A stretch of DNA of 64,000 nt from Cellulomonas sp. Root930 (GTDB lineage: Bacteria; Actinomycetota; Actinomycetes; Actinomycetales; Cellulomonadaceae). The notes below the pieces were generated by a model. That model searched no databases. It saw nothing but the letters and a program-made list of their open reading frames with translations, and had not been told where the DNA came from. Position 1 is the first letter of the stretch, and each line of letters starts with the position of its first letter. A program made the position numbers and the translations under genes. The stretch spans positions 3,122,930 through 3,186,929 of the forward strand of contig LMJI01000001.1 of NCBI GenBank assembly GCA_001429255.1, written 5' to 3'. Positions 17,311 to 26,903 of this stretch are shown piece after piece.

Positions 17311-18621
17311 ATGTCCAGGCGCAGAATCAGCTCCCCGCAAGCACGCAGCCTCGGTGGCCGTCGATGGCGCGCCCCCGCCGTCGTGGCGGCGCTCGCCGTC
17401 GGCTGCACGATGGCCGGTTCCGGGGTCGCCGTCGCCGGCGACCACCCCCACGGCGCCCCGGACCTGTTCGTCGCCGCGTGGGACCTCACGGCCACCCAAG
17501 CCCTCGCCGCCGCGGGGTTCAACCCCGTCGAGAGCCACGTGATGTTCGCCTACGTCGCGATCGCGGAGTACGACGCCGCGGTCGCGGTCCACGGCCACGG
17601 CGACCACTTCGCCGTGGACGCCGACGCACCCCGCGGCGCGTCCGCCGAGGCGGCGGTGTCGACCGCTGCGCACCGGGTCCTGGCTCACTACCTGCCCGCC
17701 CAGAAGCCGACGATCCTGGACCCGGCGTACCAGACCGCGCTCGCGTCGATCCCCGACGGCAGCGCCGAGACGGCCGGTGTCGCAGTCGGCGAGCGTGTCG
17801 CCGCGGCCTTGATCGAGCTGCGCCGCGACGACGGCTTCCGCGCCACGGTGCCCTACACGCCGCCGGTCCCGGCGCCCGTCGGAACCTGGATCCCGACCGC
17901 TCCGACCCCACCGTTGGGGACGTTCCTCCCCGGGATGCGCCCGTTCGCGCTGCGCTCGGCCGACCAGTTCCGCCCCGACGGCCCGCCGGACCTCGACAGC
18001 CGGCGGTGGGCCAAGGACTACGCCGAGGTGGCAGCGCTCGGTTCAGCCACGAGCACCGTCCGGACGCCGGACCAGACGGCGGCCGCCCGGTTCTGGGGCG
18101 AACCGCCGTTCACGCAGGCCCACGCCTCGTTCCGACTCTTCCTCGACCAGCACGACCTTGACCTGGCCGACGCCACGCGCTTCCAGGCCATGATGTCCGT
18201 GACCTACGCCGACGCCTTGATCGCCTGCTTCGACGCCAAGTACCGCTACGCGTTCTGGCGCCCGGTGACTGCGATCCCTGCTGGGGACACCGACGGGAAC
18301 CGCCGCACGATCGCTGACCCGTCCTGGACGCCGCTGATCCCGACGCCGAACCACCCCGAGTACCCGAGCGCGCACAGCTGCATCACACCCGCCTCGGGGA
18401 TCGTGCTCTCGAGGTTCCTGGGCACCGCGCACATCGACTTCACCGTGCCCAGCGTGACCGGCGGCGCAGCCCGGCACTTCGCGACGAGGCAGGACCTCAC
18501 GAGCGAGGTCGGAAACGCCAGGATCTGGGGCGGCGTGCACTTCCGCAGCGCCGTCGACGACGGCACCGCGATCGGCGAGCGGACCGCCAAGTACGTTCTG
18601 CGCCACCATTTCGACCGATAG
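17311..18621 (+). CDS. Secreted vanadium-dependent haloperoxidase/PAP2-like protein
   Basis: Exported protein of 436 residues. A basic start (SRRRISS) and hydrophobic AVVAALAVGCTMAGSGVAVA precede a likely cleavage before residue 40. The vanadate/phosphate pocket of the PAP2 superfamily is complete in order: KYRYAFWRP (Lys and Arg, about residue 310), PSAHS (Ser and His, with Ala for Gly) and ARIWGGVH (Arg and His). Bacterial relatives are annotated as vanadium-dependent haloperoxidases, but some are phosphatases, so halide oxidation is not proven. The ATG is well supported by AAGGAGA 6 nt upstream. Confidence 0.85.
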   Translation: MSRRRISSPQARSLGGRRWRAPAVVAALAVGCTMAGSGVAVAGDHPHGAPDLFVAAWDLTATQALAAAGFNPVESHVMFAYVAIAEYDAAVAVHGHGDHFAVDADAPRGASAEAAVSTAAHRVLAHYLPAQKPTILDPAYQTALASIPDGSAETAGVAVGERVAAALIELRRDDGFRATVPYTPPVPAPVGTWIPTAPTPPLGTFLPGMRPFALRSADQFRPDGPPDLDSRRWAKDYAEVAALGSATSTVRTPDQTAAARFWGEPPFTQAHASFRLFLDQHDLDLADATRFQAMMSVTYADALIACFDAKYRYAFWRPVTAIPAGDTDGNRRTIADPSWTPLIPTPNHPEYPSAHSCITPASGIVLSRFLGTAHIDFTVPSVTGGAARHFATRQDLTSEVGNARIWGGVHFRSAVDDGTAIGERTAKYVLRHHFDR

Positions 18622-18781
18622 GAACGCTCGGGGCCGGGCCGCGGGAAGCCACACGGTGCGGTTCGACCGGATCCAGTCCCGCGACCTCTCGTCGCACGAG
18701 CACGCCGACAGGCTCGGCGGACGCGGCGCGGACCGTCCAAGGCCCGGCTAGACGGGGAGATCTGGCTCCGCCGAACAGAAC

Positions 18782-18816
18782 TCAGGCCTGGTGAGACACC
18801 GTCTCACCAGGCCTGA
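18782..18816 (-). terminator. Perfect 16-bp hairpin behind tRNA-Pro
   Basis: Arms 18782-18797 and 18801-18816 (CAGGCCTGGTGAGAC and its complement, plus one A-T pair) are perfectly complementary around a 3-nt loop, starting 5 nt after the tRNA 3' end. There is no U-tract, as is common for actinobacterial terminators. Confidence 0.8.
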
Positions 18817-18820
18817 TACG

Positions 18821-18894
<74 letters not shown>

Positions 18895-18921
18895 TCGGCT
18901 CCCGCAGAAGCCTCGGAAACT

Positions 18922-19965
18922 CTACCCCACGGGCGAGGTCGTCCGGTCACCGGCGATCACGTCGAGCTCAGCAGCGACGACCGCGAGGATCACCAGGTCG
19001 ATAGCGAGCCCGATGGTGGCGTCCCACGGCGAGAGCCGGAACAGGAAGATCTGCGTCACCAGTAGCGCGACGAGCGCGGCGCGGCGGAACCAGCGGTAGC
19101 CGGACTCGCGGTCGCGCCGGACCCGCACCAGCCCGACCACGGCGAACGCGGTCGACGCGAGCCCGCTGAGCAGGAGGCCGACGACCAGCCACACCGGCTC
19201 GTCGTCGGACGCGGACCAGCCGTAGATCCCGCGTCCGAGCGTCACGAACGACGTGGCGACCAGCACGGCGACCGTCACCCATGGCACCCAGCGGGCGCGC
19301 ACCAGCCACCGGGATGCGCCCACGATCCACTGCGACAGGGCACCGATCGGGTCGGGGACCTCGACGGCGTCGTGCTCCACCGCGTCGAGGAGTGCACGGA
19401 CCTCGTCGGCACCGGGGGCGTCTCCCGCCCGGGACAGGTACCAGCGCGCCCGGGTCCGCTCGCGGGCGCTGAAGCCGCCCGCCAGCCCGGCGACTGCCTG
19501 GTCGGCGGCGGCCGCGAGGAACTCGGCCGGGTCGCGCGGGTGCCGGCGCTGCAGCACGTCGGCGAACAGGCCCAGGGCGATGACGACCAGGTAGATGAGG
19601 GCCGCCGTCGGCTCCCAGAAGTAGTCGTAGTCGGAGGTGACGAACTTGCCGACCTCGTCGATGAACAGCCCGAAGCCGATGCCGGAGAGCAGGACGGCGA
19701 ACCGTCGCACCACCGGCCCGATGAAGGTCATGAGCACGATGAACGCCAGCGCCATGAGCAGACCGCCCCACAGCACGTGGGAGATGTGCACTCCCCCGCC
19801 GCCGAGCTGGGGGAAACCGGTGAGGCTGAGCAGGAGTCGCGTCACGATGACCGTGGCCAGCGTGATCACCAGGAAGCCGGTGATGTGGCTGCTCGACGCG
19901 GGGTCGCGCGGCAGCCCGAGCCTCAGCAGAGGCCGCCGCCGCTGCACCGGCCCGTCGGGCGTCAC
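18922..19965 (-). CDS. Uncharacterised multi-pass membrane protein
   Basis: I do not recognise this family. The 347 residues contain about eight hydrophobic segments: two pairs near residues 27-85, one near 120-140, and a C-terminal group after residue 215. A cytosolic, acidic helical segment lies between them (about 145-210). [23 protein letters not shown] in the fourth segment looks conserved-like, with buried acidic residues. The GTG start at 19965 overlaps the stop of der (GTGA), so it is co-translated with that GTPase. Function unknown. Confidence 0.7.
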   Translation of the reverse strand: MTPDGPVQRRRPLLRLGLPRDPASSSHITGFLVITLATVIVTRLLLSLTGFPQLGGGGVHISHVLWGGLLMALAFIVLMTFIGPVVRRFAVLLSGIGFGLFIDEVGKFVTSDYDYFWEPTAALIYLVVIALGLFADVLQRRHPRDPAEFLAAAADQAVAGLAGGFSARERTRARWYLSRAGDAPGADEVRALLDAVEHDAVEVPDPIGALSQWIVGASRWLVRARWVPWVTVAVLVATSFVTLGRGIYGWSASDDEPVWLVVGLLLSGLASTAFAVVGLVRVRRDRESGYRWFRRAALVALLVTQIFLFRLSPWDATIGLAIDLVILAVVAAELDVIAGDRTTSPVG

Positions 19966-21437
19966 CGCTTGCGCTTCTCCCGGACACGCACCGAGATCGA
20001 GATGGGCGTGCCCTCGAAGCCGAAGGTCTCGCGCAGGCGGCGCTCGATGTACCGGCGGTAGCCGGGGTCGAGGAAGCCGGTCGCGAAGATGACGAAGCGG
20101 GGCGGCCGGGTGGACGCCTGCGTCGCGAACAGGATGCGCGGCTGCTTGCCGCCCCGCAGCGGGTGCGGGTGGGCCGCGACGAGCTCACCCAGGAACGCGT
20201 TGAGTCGCCCGGTCGAGATGCGCATGTCCCACGACTCGAGCGCGCGCTCGAGCGCCGGCACCATGCGGTCCGTGTGCCAGCCTGTCTTCGCGGAGATGTT
20301 CACGCGGGGCGCCCACTGCACCTGCACGAGGTCCTGCTCGATCTCGCGCTCGAGGAACGGGCGGCGGTCCTCGTCCATGAGGTCCCACTTGTTGTACGCG
20401 ATGACGAGGGCGCGGCCCGCCTCGATGACCTGCGTGATCACGCGCGTGTCCTGCTCGGTGAGCTTGACGGAGGCGTCGACCAGGACGACGGCGACCTCGG
20501 CCTTCTCGATCGCGGCCTGCGTGCGCAGCGAGGCGTAGAAGTCGGCACCGGACGTCTGGTGCACACGACGCCTGATCCCGGCGGTGTCGACGAAGACCCA
20601 GGGCTTGCCCTTGAGCGCGACGAGCTCGTCGACCGGGTCGCGCGTGGTGCCGGCGACGGAGTCGACGACGACGCGCTCGGCGCCGAGCACCTTGTTCAGC
20701 AGCGAGGACTTGCCGACGTTGGGGCGGCCGACCAGCGCGACGCGGCGGGGTCCGTCGGGGATCGGTGTGCCGTGCGCGGAGACCTCGGGCAGCGCGTCGA
20801 TGGCGGCGTCCAGCAGGTCGCCGGTGCCGCGGCCGTGCAGCGCGGAGACGGGGAACGGCTCGCCCAGCCCGAGCGACCAGAGGTTGGCGGCATCGGCCTC
20901 ACCGGCGGGTCCGTCGACCTTGTTGGCGCAGAGCACCACGGGCTTGCCGGCCTTGCGGAGGAGCTTGACCACCTGGGTGTCGGTCTCGGTGACGCCGACG
21001 GTGGCGTCGACGACGAAGATCACGGCGTCGGCCAGCGAGATCGCGACCTCGGCCTGCTGGGCCACGCGCGCCTCGATGCCGGCCACGTCGACCTCCCAGC
21101 CGCCCGTGTCGACCAGCGTGAAGCGCGTGCCCGACCAGTCAGCGGGGTAGCTCACACGGTCGCGCGTGACGCCCGGCTTGTCCTCGACGACGGCCTCGCG
21201 GCGGCCGAGGATGCGGTTGACCAGGGTCGACTTGCCGACGTTCGGGCGGCCGACGACGGCGAGCACCGGGAACACGACGACCGGCTCCTCGCCGATCTCC
21301 CCGACGTCGCCCGCGTGCAGGAGGGCAAGGTCTTCGTCCTCGAGCTCGTACTCGGTGAGCCCTGCGCGCAGAGCCCGCTCACGGTCGGCGTCGGCGGTCT
21401 CGTCGGGCAGCGCGAGGATCGGATCGGGCTCAGTCAT
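19962..21437 (-). CDS. der: Ribosome-associated GTPase Der (EngA)
   Basis: Essential GTPase that helps assemble the 50S ribosomal subunit. The 491 residues show an acidic N-terminal extension (about 55 residues, common in Actinobacteria) and two consecutive GTPase domains, each with GRPNVGKS (about 62 and 236). G3 DTGG/DTAG and G4 NKVD/NKWD follow in each domain. A C-terminal KH-like domain is rich in basic residues and ends KRKR. In many Actinobacteria der adjoins or is fused to cmk; here a methyltransferase and plsC lie between. The downstream membrane protein overlaps it by 4 bp. Confidence 0.97.
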   Translation of the reverse strand: MTEPDPILALPDETADADRERALRAGLTEYELEDEDLALLHAGDVGEIGEEPVVVFPVLAVVGRPNVGKSTLVNRILGRREAVVEDKPGVTRDRVSYPADWSGTRFTLVDTGGWEVDVAGIEARVAQQAEVAISLADAVIFVVDATVGVTETDTQVVKLLRKAGKPVVLCANKVDGPAGEADAANLWSLGLGEPFPVSALHGRGTGDLLDAAIDALPEVSAHGTPIPDGPRRVALVGRPNVGKSSLLNKVLGAERVVVDSVAGTTRDPVDELVALKGKPWVFVDTAGIRRRVHQTSGADFYASLRTQAAIEKAEVAVVLVDASVKLTEQDTRVITQVIEAGRALVIAYNKWDLMDEDRRPFLEREIEQDLVQVQWAPRVNISAKTGWHTDRMVPALERALESWDMRISTGRLNAFLGELVAAHPHPLRGGKQPRILFATQASTRPPRFVIFATGFLDPGYRRYIERRLRETFGFEGTPISISVRVREKRKR

Positions 21438-21493
21438 GCGCCCATTGTCCCAGGTGCGACGACCGCAGGACGACTACCAGCAGGAGAGTCCCG

Positions 21494-22303
21494 TCACGGA
21501 CGCCAGATCGCGGCCGCCACGTCCCGCGCCTGCTCCGAGAACGGCCCCTCGCCGAGGAGCTCGCGCAGGTCGCTCTCGAAGGAACCGAGCCGCTCGCCGA
21601 AGAGGTGCGGGGCGGAGCTGGACAGCGAGAGCACGGCGGCGACGACGTCGTCGGCGGTCCGCTCGACCACCTCACCGCGCGGGACCACGAGGCGCTCCGG
21701 TCCCCGGTAGCCGGCGGCGCGCATCACGTCCTCCTCGCCGCCCCGGGTCCCGTCCGGCAGGGTCCCGCGACCGGCACGACGGACCGGGCCGAGATAGTCG
21801 GCGACGAGCTGGTCGATGCGGTCCCACGGCGGGCGCGGGTGCGGCAGCGGGAGATCGCCGTCGAGCCCGCGGTGCGTCATCGCGGACACGTGCACCCACG
21901 CCCCGCCCGTGTCGAGCATCGTGCGCACGCGGTCGGCGACCAGGGGCTGGTCCATCCAGTGGAAGGACTGGGCGAAGACGACGACGCGGAAGGTCCCGAG
22001 GTCGGCGGGGAGCTCCTCCGCGCGCAGCTCGCGCCACTGCACCGGTGCCGATCCGGCGACGCGCGCCGCCTCGCGGAGCATCCCGGGGTCCGGGTCGACC
22101 CCGACCGACGTCGCGAACAGGGGGGCGAGCAGCAGCGTCAGTGAGCCCGGTCCGCAGCCGACGTCGAGCAGGCGGCCCGTGCCGTCCAGGCCCAGCGAGT
22201 CCCGCAGCGCGTCCGCCAGCTCCGGCGGGTACGGCATGCGGCCGACGACGTAGTGAGCGGCGGTGCCGGCGAACAGTGACCGGTCCCACTCCCACGGGGT
22301 CAT
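21494..22303 (-). CDS. Class I SAM-dependent methyltransferase
   Basis: Predicted methyltransferase of 269 residues. The SAM-binding glycine motif LLDVGCGPGS is at about 45-54, the acidic GVDPDPGM after strand 2 near 68, and the post-motif region VVVFAQSFHWMD near 107, as in ubiquinone/UbiE-like and TAM-type enzymes. Its target is unknown. The ATG overlaps the stop of plsC by 4 bp, making it the last member of the cmk-plsC group. Confidence 0.85.
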   Translation of the reverse strand: MTPWEWDRSLFAGTAAHYVVGRMPYPPELADALRDSLGLDGTGRLLDVGCGPGSLTLLLAPLFATSVGVDPDPGMLREAARVAGSAPVQWRELRAEELPADLGTFRVVVFAQSFHWMDQPLVADRVRTMLDTGGAWVHVSAMTHRGLDGDLPLPHPRPPWDRIDQLVADYLGPVRRAGRGTLPDGTRGGEEDVMRAAGYRGPERLVVPRGEVVERTADDVVAAVLSLSSSAPHLFGERLGSFESDLRELLGEGPFSEQARDVAAAIWRP

Positions 22304-22989
22304 CGCGGTGAGCGCTCGCGGTTCGGGTCGTCCGTGGGCAGCACCAGGCCGGTGCGGGCGACCGCGCCGTCGACGAGCTCGGCCAGCGCCACCCGGATCG
22401 CCTCGTTGGCCTGCTCCAGCGCCACCCGGCCGGACGTCCCCACGGCGCGCTCGAGGACGAGCGGTGCACCGAACTCGATCGCGAGCCGACGCCTCAGCCC
22501 GGGCACGTGACCGACGGACTCCCCCGTCCGGCGCGTGCCGAGCACCGCCACGGGCACCACCGGTGCGTGCCCGTTCAGCGCGAGCCAGGTGACCCCCGCC
22601 CGCGCGCTCGCCGCGTCGCCCTTGCCGCGGTTGCCCTCCGGGAACACCCCGACCACGCCGCCGCGCCGGAGCACCACGAGCGCGCTGTTCAGGGCGGAGC
22701 GACCGCCGTCGTGCTCCACCGGGATCTGACCCGCAGCCCGCAGCACCGCACCGACCGGACCCCAGAACATCTCCGACTTGACCAGCATGTGCGAGGGCCG
22801 CGGTGACACACCCAGCACGATCGGGCCGTCGATGATCCCGGTGTGGTTGGCGGCGAACAGGACCGGGCCGTCGGTCGGGACCAGGTGCGAGCCCACGACC
22901 TGCGTGTTCCAGACCACGCGCGCGAGGAAGCGGCCGATCCAGCGCGCCCAGCGCGGACCGCTCTCGGACGGACCGGCTGCCGTGCTCAT
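22300..22989 (-). CDS. plsC: 1-acyl-sn-glycerol-3-phosphate acyltransferase
   Basis: Membrane-associated acyltransferase that adds a second acyl chain to lysophosphatidate in phospholipid synthesis. The 229 residues carry the catalytic NHTGIID (H-x4-D, about 48-54) and the substrate motif FPEGNRGKG near 116. The C-terminal part has LGTRRTGESV typical of actinobacterial members. The ATG at 22989 overlaps the stop of cmk by 4 bp. Confidence 0.92.
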   Translation of the reverse strand: MSTAAGPSESGPRWARWIGRFLARVVWNTQVVGSHLVPTDGPVLFAANHTGIIDGPIVLGVSPRPSHMLVKSEMFWGPVGAVLRAAGQIPVEHDGGRSALNSALVVLRRGGVVGVFPEGNRGKGDAASARAGVTWLALNGHAPVVPVAVLGTRRTGESVGHVPGLRRRLAIEFGAPLVLERAVGTSGRVALEQANEAIRVALAELVDGAVARTGLVLPTDDPNRERSPR

Positions 22990-23693
22990 GGGCGGGGGCC
23001 GACGACCGACTCGACGACATCGAGCACGGCCTGCACGGTCTGGTCGAAGTCGAGGTGTGAGGAGTCGACGGTGACCACTCCGTCCGCGGCCTCGTGGAAC
23101 TGCACCACGGTCGAGTCGTCGGCGTCGCGGCGGAGCACCTGGTCGCGCGTCGCCTCGACCGCGGCGGCGTCGTCGGAGCCGTGCACGTCCCGCGCGCGCC
23201 GGGCGAGCCGGGCGTCCTCGCTCGCCGTCAGCAGCACGCGCACGTCCGCGTCGGGGGCGACCACCGTCGTGATGTCCCGGCCCTCGGCGACGATCCCCGC
23301 GCGAGTGCGCGCCTCGTCGATGGCAGCCCGCTGGAGCCGGCCGAGCTCGGCACGGACCTCCAGGTTGGTGGCGACCGCGCTGACCGCCGACGAGATCGCC
23401 GTCTCGCGGATCGCCTGGCCGACGTCGACACCGCCGACGTGGACGGTCGGGTTCGCCGGGTCGGTGCCCATGACCAGCGGCAACGCCCGGACCTGCGCCG
23501 CGACCGCGTCGACGTCCGTGAGTGGCACGCCCCGGTCGAGGCACCACCACGTCGCCGCGCGGTACATCGCGCCGGTGTCGAGGTAGGCCAACCCCAGTGC
23601 GCTCGCCACGCCCCGCGAGACGCTCGACTTGCCGGATCCCGAGGGTCCGTCGATCGCCACGACCATCGCCCTGCTCAACTCACCAGTCTCCAT
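22986..23693 (-). CDS. cmk: Cytidylate kinase
   Basis: Phosphorylates CMP and dCMP with ATP. The 235 residues show the P-loop IDGPSGSGKSSVS (about 14-26), the LDTGAMYRA nucleotide-binding motif, a lid-like ARRARDV and a C-terminal VDSSHLDFDQTV. The ATG at 23693 overlaps tyrA by 19 bp; a second in-frame ATG at 23666, preceded by GAGCAGGG, is equally possible. It is followed by plsC with a 4-bp overlap. Confidence 0.95.
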   Translation of the reverse strand: METGELSRAMVVAIDGPSGSGKSSVSRGVASALGLAYLDTGAMYRAATWWCLDRGVPLTDVDAVAAQVRALPLVMGTDPANPTVHVGGVDVGQAIRETAISSAVSAVATNLEVRAELGRLQRAAIDEARTRAGIVAEGRDITTVVAPDADVRVLLTASEDARLARRARDVHGSDDAAAVEATRDQVLRRDADDSTVVQFHEAADGVVTVDSSHLDFDQTVQAVLDVVESVVGPRP

Positions 23694-24784
23694 CCGCGGG
23701 CCGTCAGCTCCGCCTCGAGGTGCTCCACGCTGCCGGGCAGCACCGAGATCTCCGCCATGCCGACCGGCCGACCGGCCGCGTGCTCGAGGTGCAGGTCCTC
23801 GAGGTTGACGCCCGCCTCTCCCACCTCGGTGAGCAGCCGCGCCAGCTCGCCCGGGGCGTCCGGCACCAGCACGGTGACCACGCCGTAGGTGCGCTGCGCG
23901 CCGCCGTGCTTGCCGGGGATCCGCGCGACGCCGGCGTTCCCGTCGGCGATCGCCTGGGCCAGCGTGGCGAGCGCGCCGAGCTCGACCGTCTCCGGACCGT
24001 CCGCCGCGGCGGCCTGGCGCAGCGCGTCGATCACGGTGTCGAGGTCGGTGCGCAGCTCCACCAGGACGCCGCGCACGGCCGACGCGTTCGCCGCCAGGAT
24101 CGAGGTCCACAAGGCCGGGTCCGACGCCGCGAGGCGCGTGACGTCCCGCAGGCCCTGCCCCGCGAGGCCGAGCGCGGCCTCGTCGGTGGCCCGCAGGCGC
24201 GCGGCGACGAGGCTCGCGGCCACCTGCGGCACGTGCGAGACGGCCGCGACCGCGGCGTCGTGCGCGTCGGCGTCCATGGTCACCGGCACCGCGCCGAGGT
24301 CCACGGCGAGCGCGCGCACGGCCAGCACCGCCTCGGGCGTCGACGCACCCGAGTCGGCGATCACCCACGGCCGCCCGAGGAAGAGGTCCGGCACCGCGGC
24401 TGACGGTCCGGACCGCTCGCGCCCGGCCATCGGGTGAGAACCGACGTACCGCGAGAGGTCCGCGCCCGCCGCCTTGAGCTCCGCAAGCACGTACCCCTTG
24501 ACGCTCGCCACGTCGGTGACGACCGCGTCCGGGTACGCCGCGAGCTCCGCGCGCACCACGTCCGCCGTGACGTCCGGCGGGGCGGCGACGACGATCAGCG
24601 TCGGCGCGGCGTCCTCCGGGCGTGACGGGCGACCGGCACCCACGTCACGGGCGAGCGCCAGGGCGGTGCGCGACGGGTCGTGCAGGACCACCTCGACGCC
24701 GTGCGTGGTGAGAGCGAGCCCCACCGACGTGCCCAGCAGGCCGGTGCCGACGATCCGCACCGGCCCTCGCGTCGCCAGGGTCAC
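23675..24784 (-). CDS. tyrA: Prephenate dehydrogenase
   Basis: Converts prephenate to 4-hydroxyphenylpyruvate in tyrosine synthesis. The 369 residues have an N-terminal Rossmann motif GTGLLGTSVG (about 12-21) and a SHPMAGRE active-site loop (about 116). A helical dimerisation domain follows, and a C-terminal ACT domain from about 300 (VLVPDAPGELARLL) probably gives feedback control by tyrosine. The GTG start at 24784 overlaps the stop of the pseudouridine synthase gene (GTGA). Confidence 0.94.
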   Translation of the reverse strand: MTLATRGPVRIVGTGLLGTSVGLALTTHGVEVVLHDPSRTALALARDVGAGRPSRPEDAAPTLIVVAAPPDVTADVVRAELAAYPDAVVTDVASVKGYVLAELKAAGADLSRYVGSHPMAGRERSGPSAAVPDLFLGRPWVIADSGASTPEAVLAVRALAVDLGAVPVTMDADAHDAAVAAVSHVPQVAASLVAARLRATDEAALGLAGQGLRDVTRLAASDPALWTSILAANASAVRGVLVELRTDLDTVIDALRQAAAADGPETVELGALATLAQAIADGNAGVARIPGKHGGAQRTYGVVTVLVPDAPGELARLLTEVGEAGVNLEDLHLEHAAGRPVGMAEISVLPGSVEHLEAELTARGWRLVS

Positions 24785-26250
24785 ATGCCCACCCGCGTCA
24801 TCAGGGAGCCCACCTCGGTCTTCGAGAGCACGCGGGTGCGACCCGGCTTGAGGTCGCCGAGGCGGATCGGGCCGATCTGCGTGCGGACGAGCTGCGTGAC
24901 CGGGTAGCCGACCTCGTCGAAGATGCGGCGCACGATGCGGTTGCGGCCCTCGTGCAGCTCGATCTCCACGAGGCTGGCCTGCGGGGTCGTCTGGACGATC
25001 TGGAACTTGTCCACCTTGGCCAGGCCGTCCTCGAGCTCCACGCCCTTGATCAGCCGCGCACCGAGCGAGGGCGTGACGCGCCCCTCGAGCTGGACCAGGT
25101 ACACCTTGGTGACGCCGTGCGACGGGTGCGAGAGCCGGTTGGCCAGGTCGCCGTCGTTGGTCAACAGGATCAGGCCCTCGGTCTCGGCGTCGAGCCGGCC
25201 GACGTGGAACAGCCGCTCCTCGCGGTCGGACACGAACTGACCGATCGACGGCCGTCCCTCGGGGTCGTGCATCGTCGAGACGACGCCCTTCGGCTTGTTC
25301 AGCGCGATCGTGATGATCGACGAGTCCAGCTGCACGCGCATGCCGTCCACGTGGATCACGGCCGTAAGCGGGTCGACGCGCACGCCGAGCTCGAGCACCG
25401 TGTTGCCGTCGACCGTCACACGGCCCGCCGAGATGAGGTCCTCGCAGGAGCGCCGCGAGCCGAGGCCGGCCGCCGCGAGCACCTTCTGCAGGCGCACGCC
25501 GTCGGGGTCGTGGACGTCGATCGTCACCTCGGGCGTGCGGCTCGGCTTCTTCGGCCGGCTCGACGCGCCATCGGTGCGGGGGCGTCCGGTCCCACCGCTG
25601 CGCGGGTACCCGGTCCCGCTCTTGGGACGCGGTGCACCGCCGCGCGACGACGATCCCGGTCCGCCTCGCGAGGCCCCGCCCGTGGCACCGCGCGAACCGC
25701 CACCCGCACCGCCGCCACTGCTCGGCGCGCCGCCCCGGTGGCCGCCGCCGTCTCGTGCGTCGCCTCCTCGGTAGCCGCCGCTGCCCCGTGAGTCGCCGCC
25801 CGAACCGCCGCGGTATCCCCCGCCGTCCCGCGAGCCACCGCCGGTGCTGCCGCCGCGGTACCCGTCGGAGCCGCCGCCTCGGGGGTCGCTGCCGCGCGAG
25901 CCCCCGGCGCTTCCGCCGCGGTACCCCTCGCCGCCGCGCGAGCCGCCCGTGCTACCGCCGCGGTAGCCCTCTCCGCCGCGCGAGCCGCCCGTGCTGCCAC
26001 CCCGGTAGCCCTCGCCGCCGCCCGTGCTCCCGCGGTAGCCCTCGCCGCCACCGGCCCCGCGGTAGCCGCCACCGGACCCGCCGGTGCTGCCGCCCCGGTA
26101 GCCGCCGGCGCTGCCGCCGCGGCTCGCGCCGGACCCGCCACCACCTCGCGGTGCGCCCGAGCCGCTGCCGCCCCTGGGCGCGCCGCTCCTGCCGCCGGAC
26201 TGGCCACCGGACGAACCGGAGCCACCTGACCGTCGTTCCTGCGGGCTCAT
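24781..26250 (-). CDS. rluB: 23S rRNA pseudouridine synthase (RluB/RsuA family) with RGG-repeat tail
   Basis: Pseudouridine synthase of 489 residues, twice the usual length. Residues about 8-230 are almost only Gly, Ser, Arg and Tyr, with repeats such as GYRGGSTGGSRGGE. The folded part starts at about 250 with an S4 RNA-binding domain (VRLQKVLAAAGLGSRRS). The catalytic domain has Asp354 in GRLDAETEG. Targets in the family are uridines in the large-subunit RNA. It sits between scpB and tyrA with 4-bp overlaps on both sides. The tail is probably disordered and RNA-binding. Confidence 0.93.
   Translation of the reverse strand: MSPQERRSGGSGSSGGQSGGRSGAPRGGSGSGAPRGGGGSGASRGGSAGGYRGGSTGGSGGGYRGAGGGEGYRGSTGGGEGYRGGSTGGSRGGEGYRGGSTGGSRGGEGYRGGSAGGSRGSDPRGGGSDGYRGGSTGGGSRDGGGYRGGSGGDSRGSGGYRGGDARDGGGHRGGAPSSGGGAGGGSRGATGGASRGGPGSSSRGGAPRPKSGTGYPRSGGTGRPRTDGASSRPKKPSRTPEVTIDVHDPDGVRLQKVLAAAGLGSRRSCEDLISAGRVTVDGNTVLELGVRVDPLTAVIHVDGMRVQLDSSIITIALNKPKGVVSTMHDPEGRPSIGQFVSDREERLFHVGRLDAETEGLILLTNDGDLANRLSHPSHGVTKVYLVQLEGRVTPSLGARLIKGVELEDGLAKVDKFQIVQTTPQASLVEIELHEGRNRIVRRIFDEVGYPVTQLVRTQIGPIRLGDLKPGRTRVLSKTEVGSLMTRVGM
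25560..26229 (-). repeat. Gly/Arg/Tyr-rich coding repeat (YRGGS units)
   Basis: In-frame low-complexity repeat inside the pseudouridine synthase gene. In the middle (about 25920-26046) it is a tandem repeat with an exact 42-bp period (14 codons). Elsewhere the units are irregular. Such repeats can gain or lose copies by slippage without a frameshift. Confidence 0.85.
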
Positions 26251-26903
26251 CTGCTGTCTCCGATCGCCTGGTCGACACCCTCGAAGGAGTCGATGTCCGG
26301 CAGGTAGGGCGCGAGCGGGGGCATCTCGTCCAGGCTGGACAGCCCCATCCGCTCCAAGAAGTATCCCGTGGTCTGGTAGAGCACCGCACCGCTGGACGGA
26401 TCCGTGCCCACCTCGGCCACGAGGCCGCGCGTGGTCAGCGTGCGCACGACACCGTCGACGTTCACGCCGCGGACCGCGGACACCTGACCGCGGGTCACCG
26501 GCTGCCGGTAGGCGATGACGGCGAGCGTCTCGAGCGCGGCCTGGGTGAGGCGGGCCGTCTGCCCCTCGAGCACGAACCGGCCGACGACGTCCGCGTACAC
26601 CGGCGCCGAGTAGATTCGCCAGCCGTCCCCCACCCGACGCACCTCGAACCCGCGCGGCCGACCGCCGTGCTCGCCGCGGTACTCGGCAGCGAGCTCCTCG
26701 AGGAGCGCCTCGACCCGGGCGGTCGGCAGCGCCATCACCGTAGCCAGCCGGACGGCCGCGATGGGCTCGTCGGCCACCATGAGCACGGCCTCCAGCGCGG
26801 CCAGGGCGCCACCGGGCAGGTCGTCGACGTCGAACGCGAGCTCATCGGCCGCGGCCGTCTCCGACTCCGTCTGGTCGTCCTCGGGAACCGTCTGCTCGGT
26901 CAT
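26247..26903 (-). CDS. scpB: Segregation and condensation protein B
   Basis: Winged-helix kleisin-interacting subunit of the SMC-ScpAB condensin-like complex. The 218 residues start with an acidic tail, then LEAVLMVADEPI, the first winged helix, and the second with TLAVIAYRQPVTRGQVSAVRGV, a highly recognisable ScpB signature. The ATG at 26903 overlaps the end of scpA, and its end overlaps rluB by 4 bp. Confidence 0.95.
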   Translation of the reverse strand: MTEQTVPEDDQTESETAAADELAFDVDDLPGGALAALEAVLMVADEPIAAVRLATVMALPTARVEALLEELAAEYRGEHGGRPRGFEVRRVGDGWRIYSAPVYADVVGRFVLEGQTARLTQAALETLAVIAYRQPVTRGQVSAVRGVNVDGVVRTLTTRGLVAEVGTDPSSGAVLYQTTGYFLERMGLSSLDEMPPLAPYLPDIDSFEGVDQAIGDSR

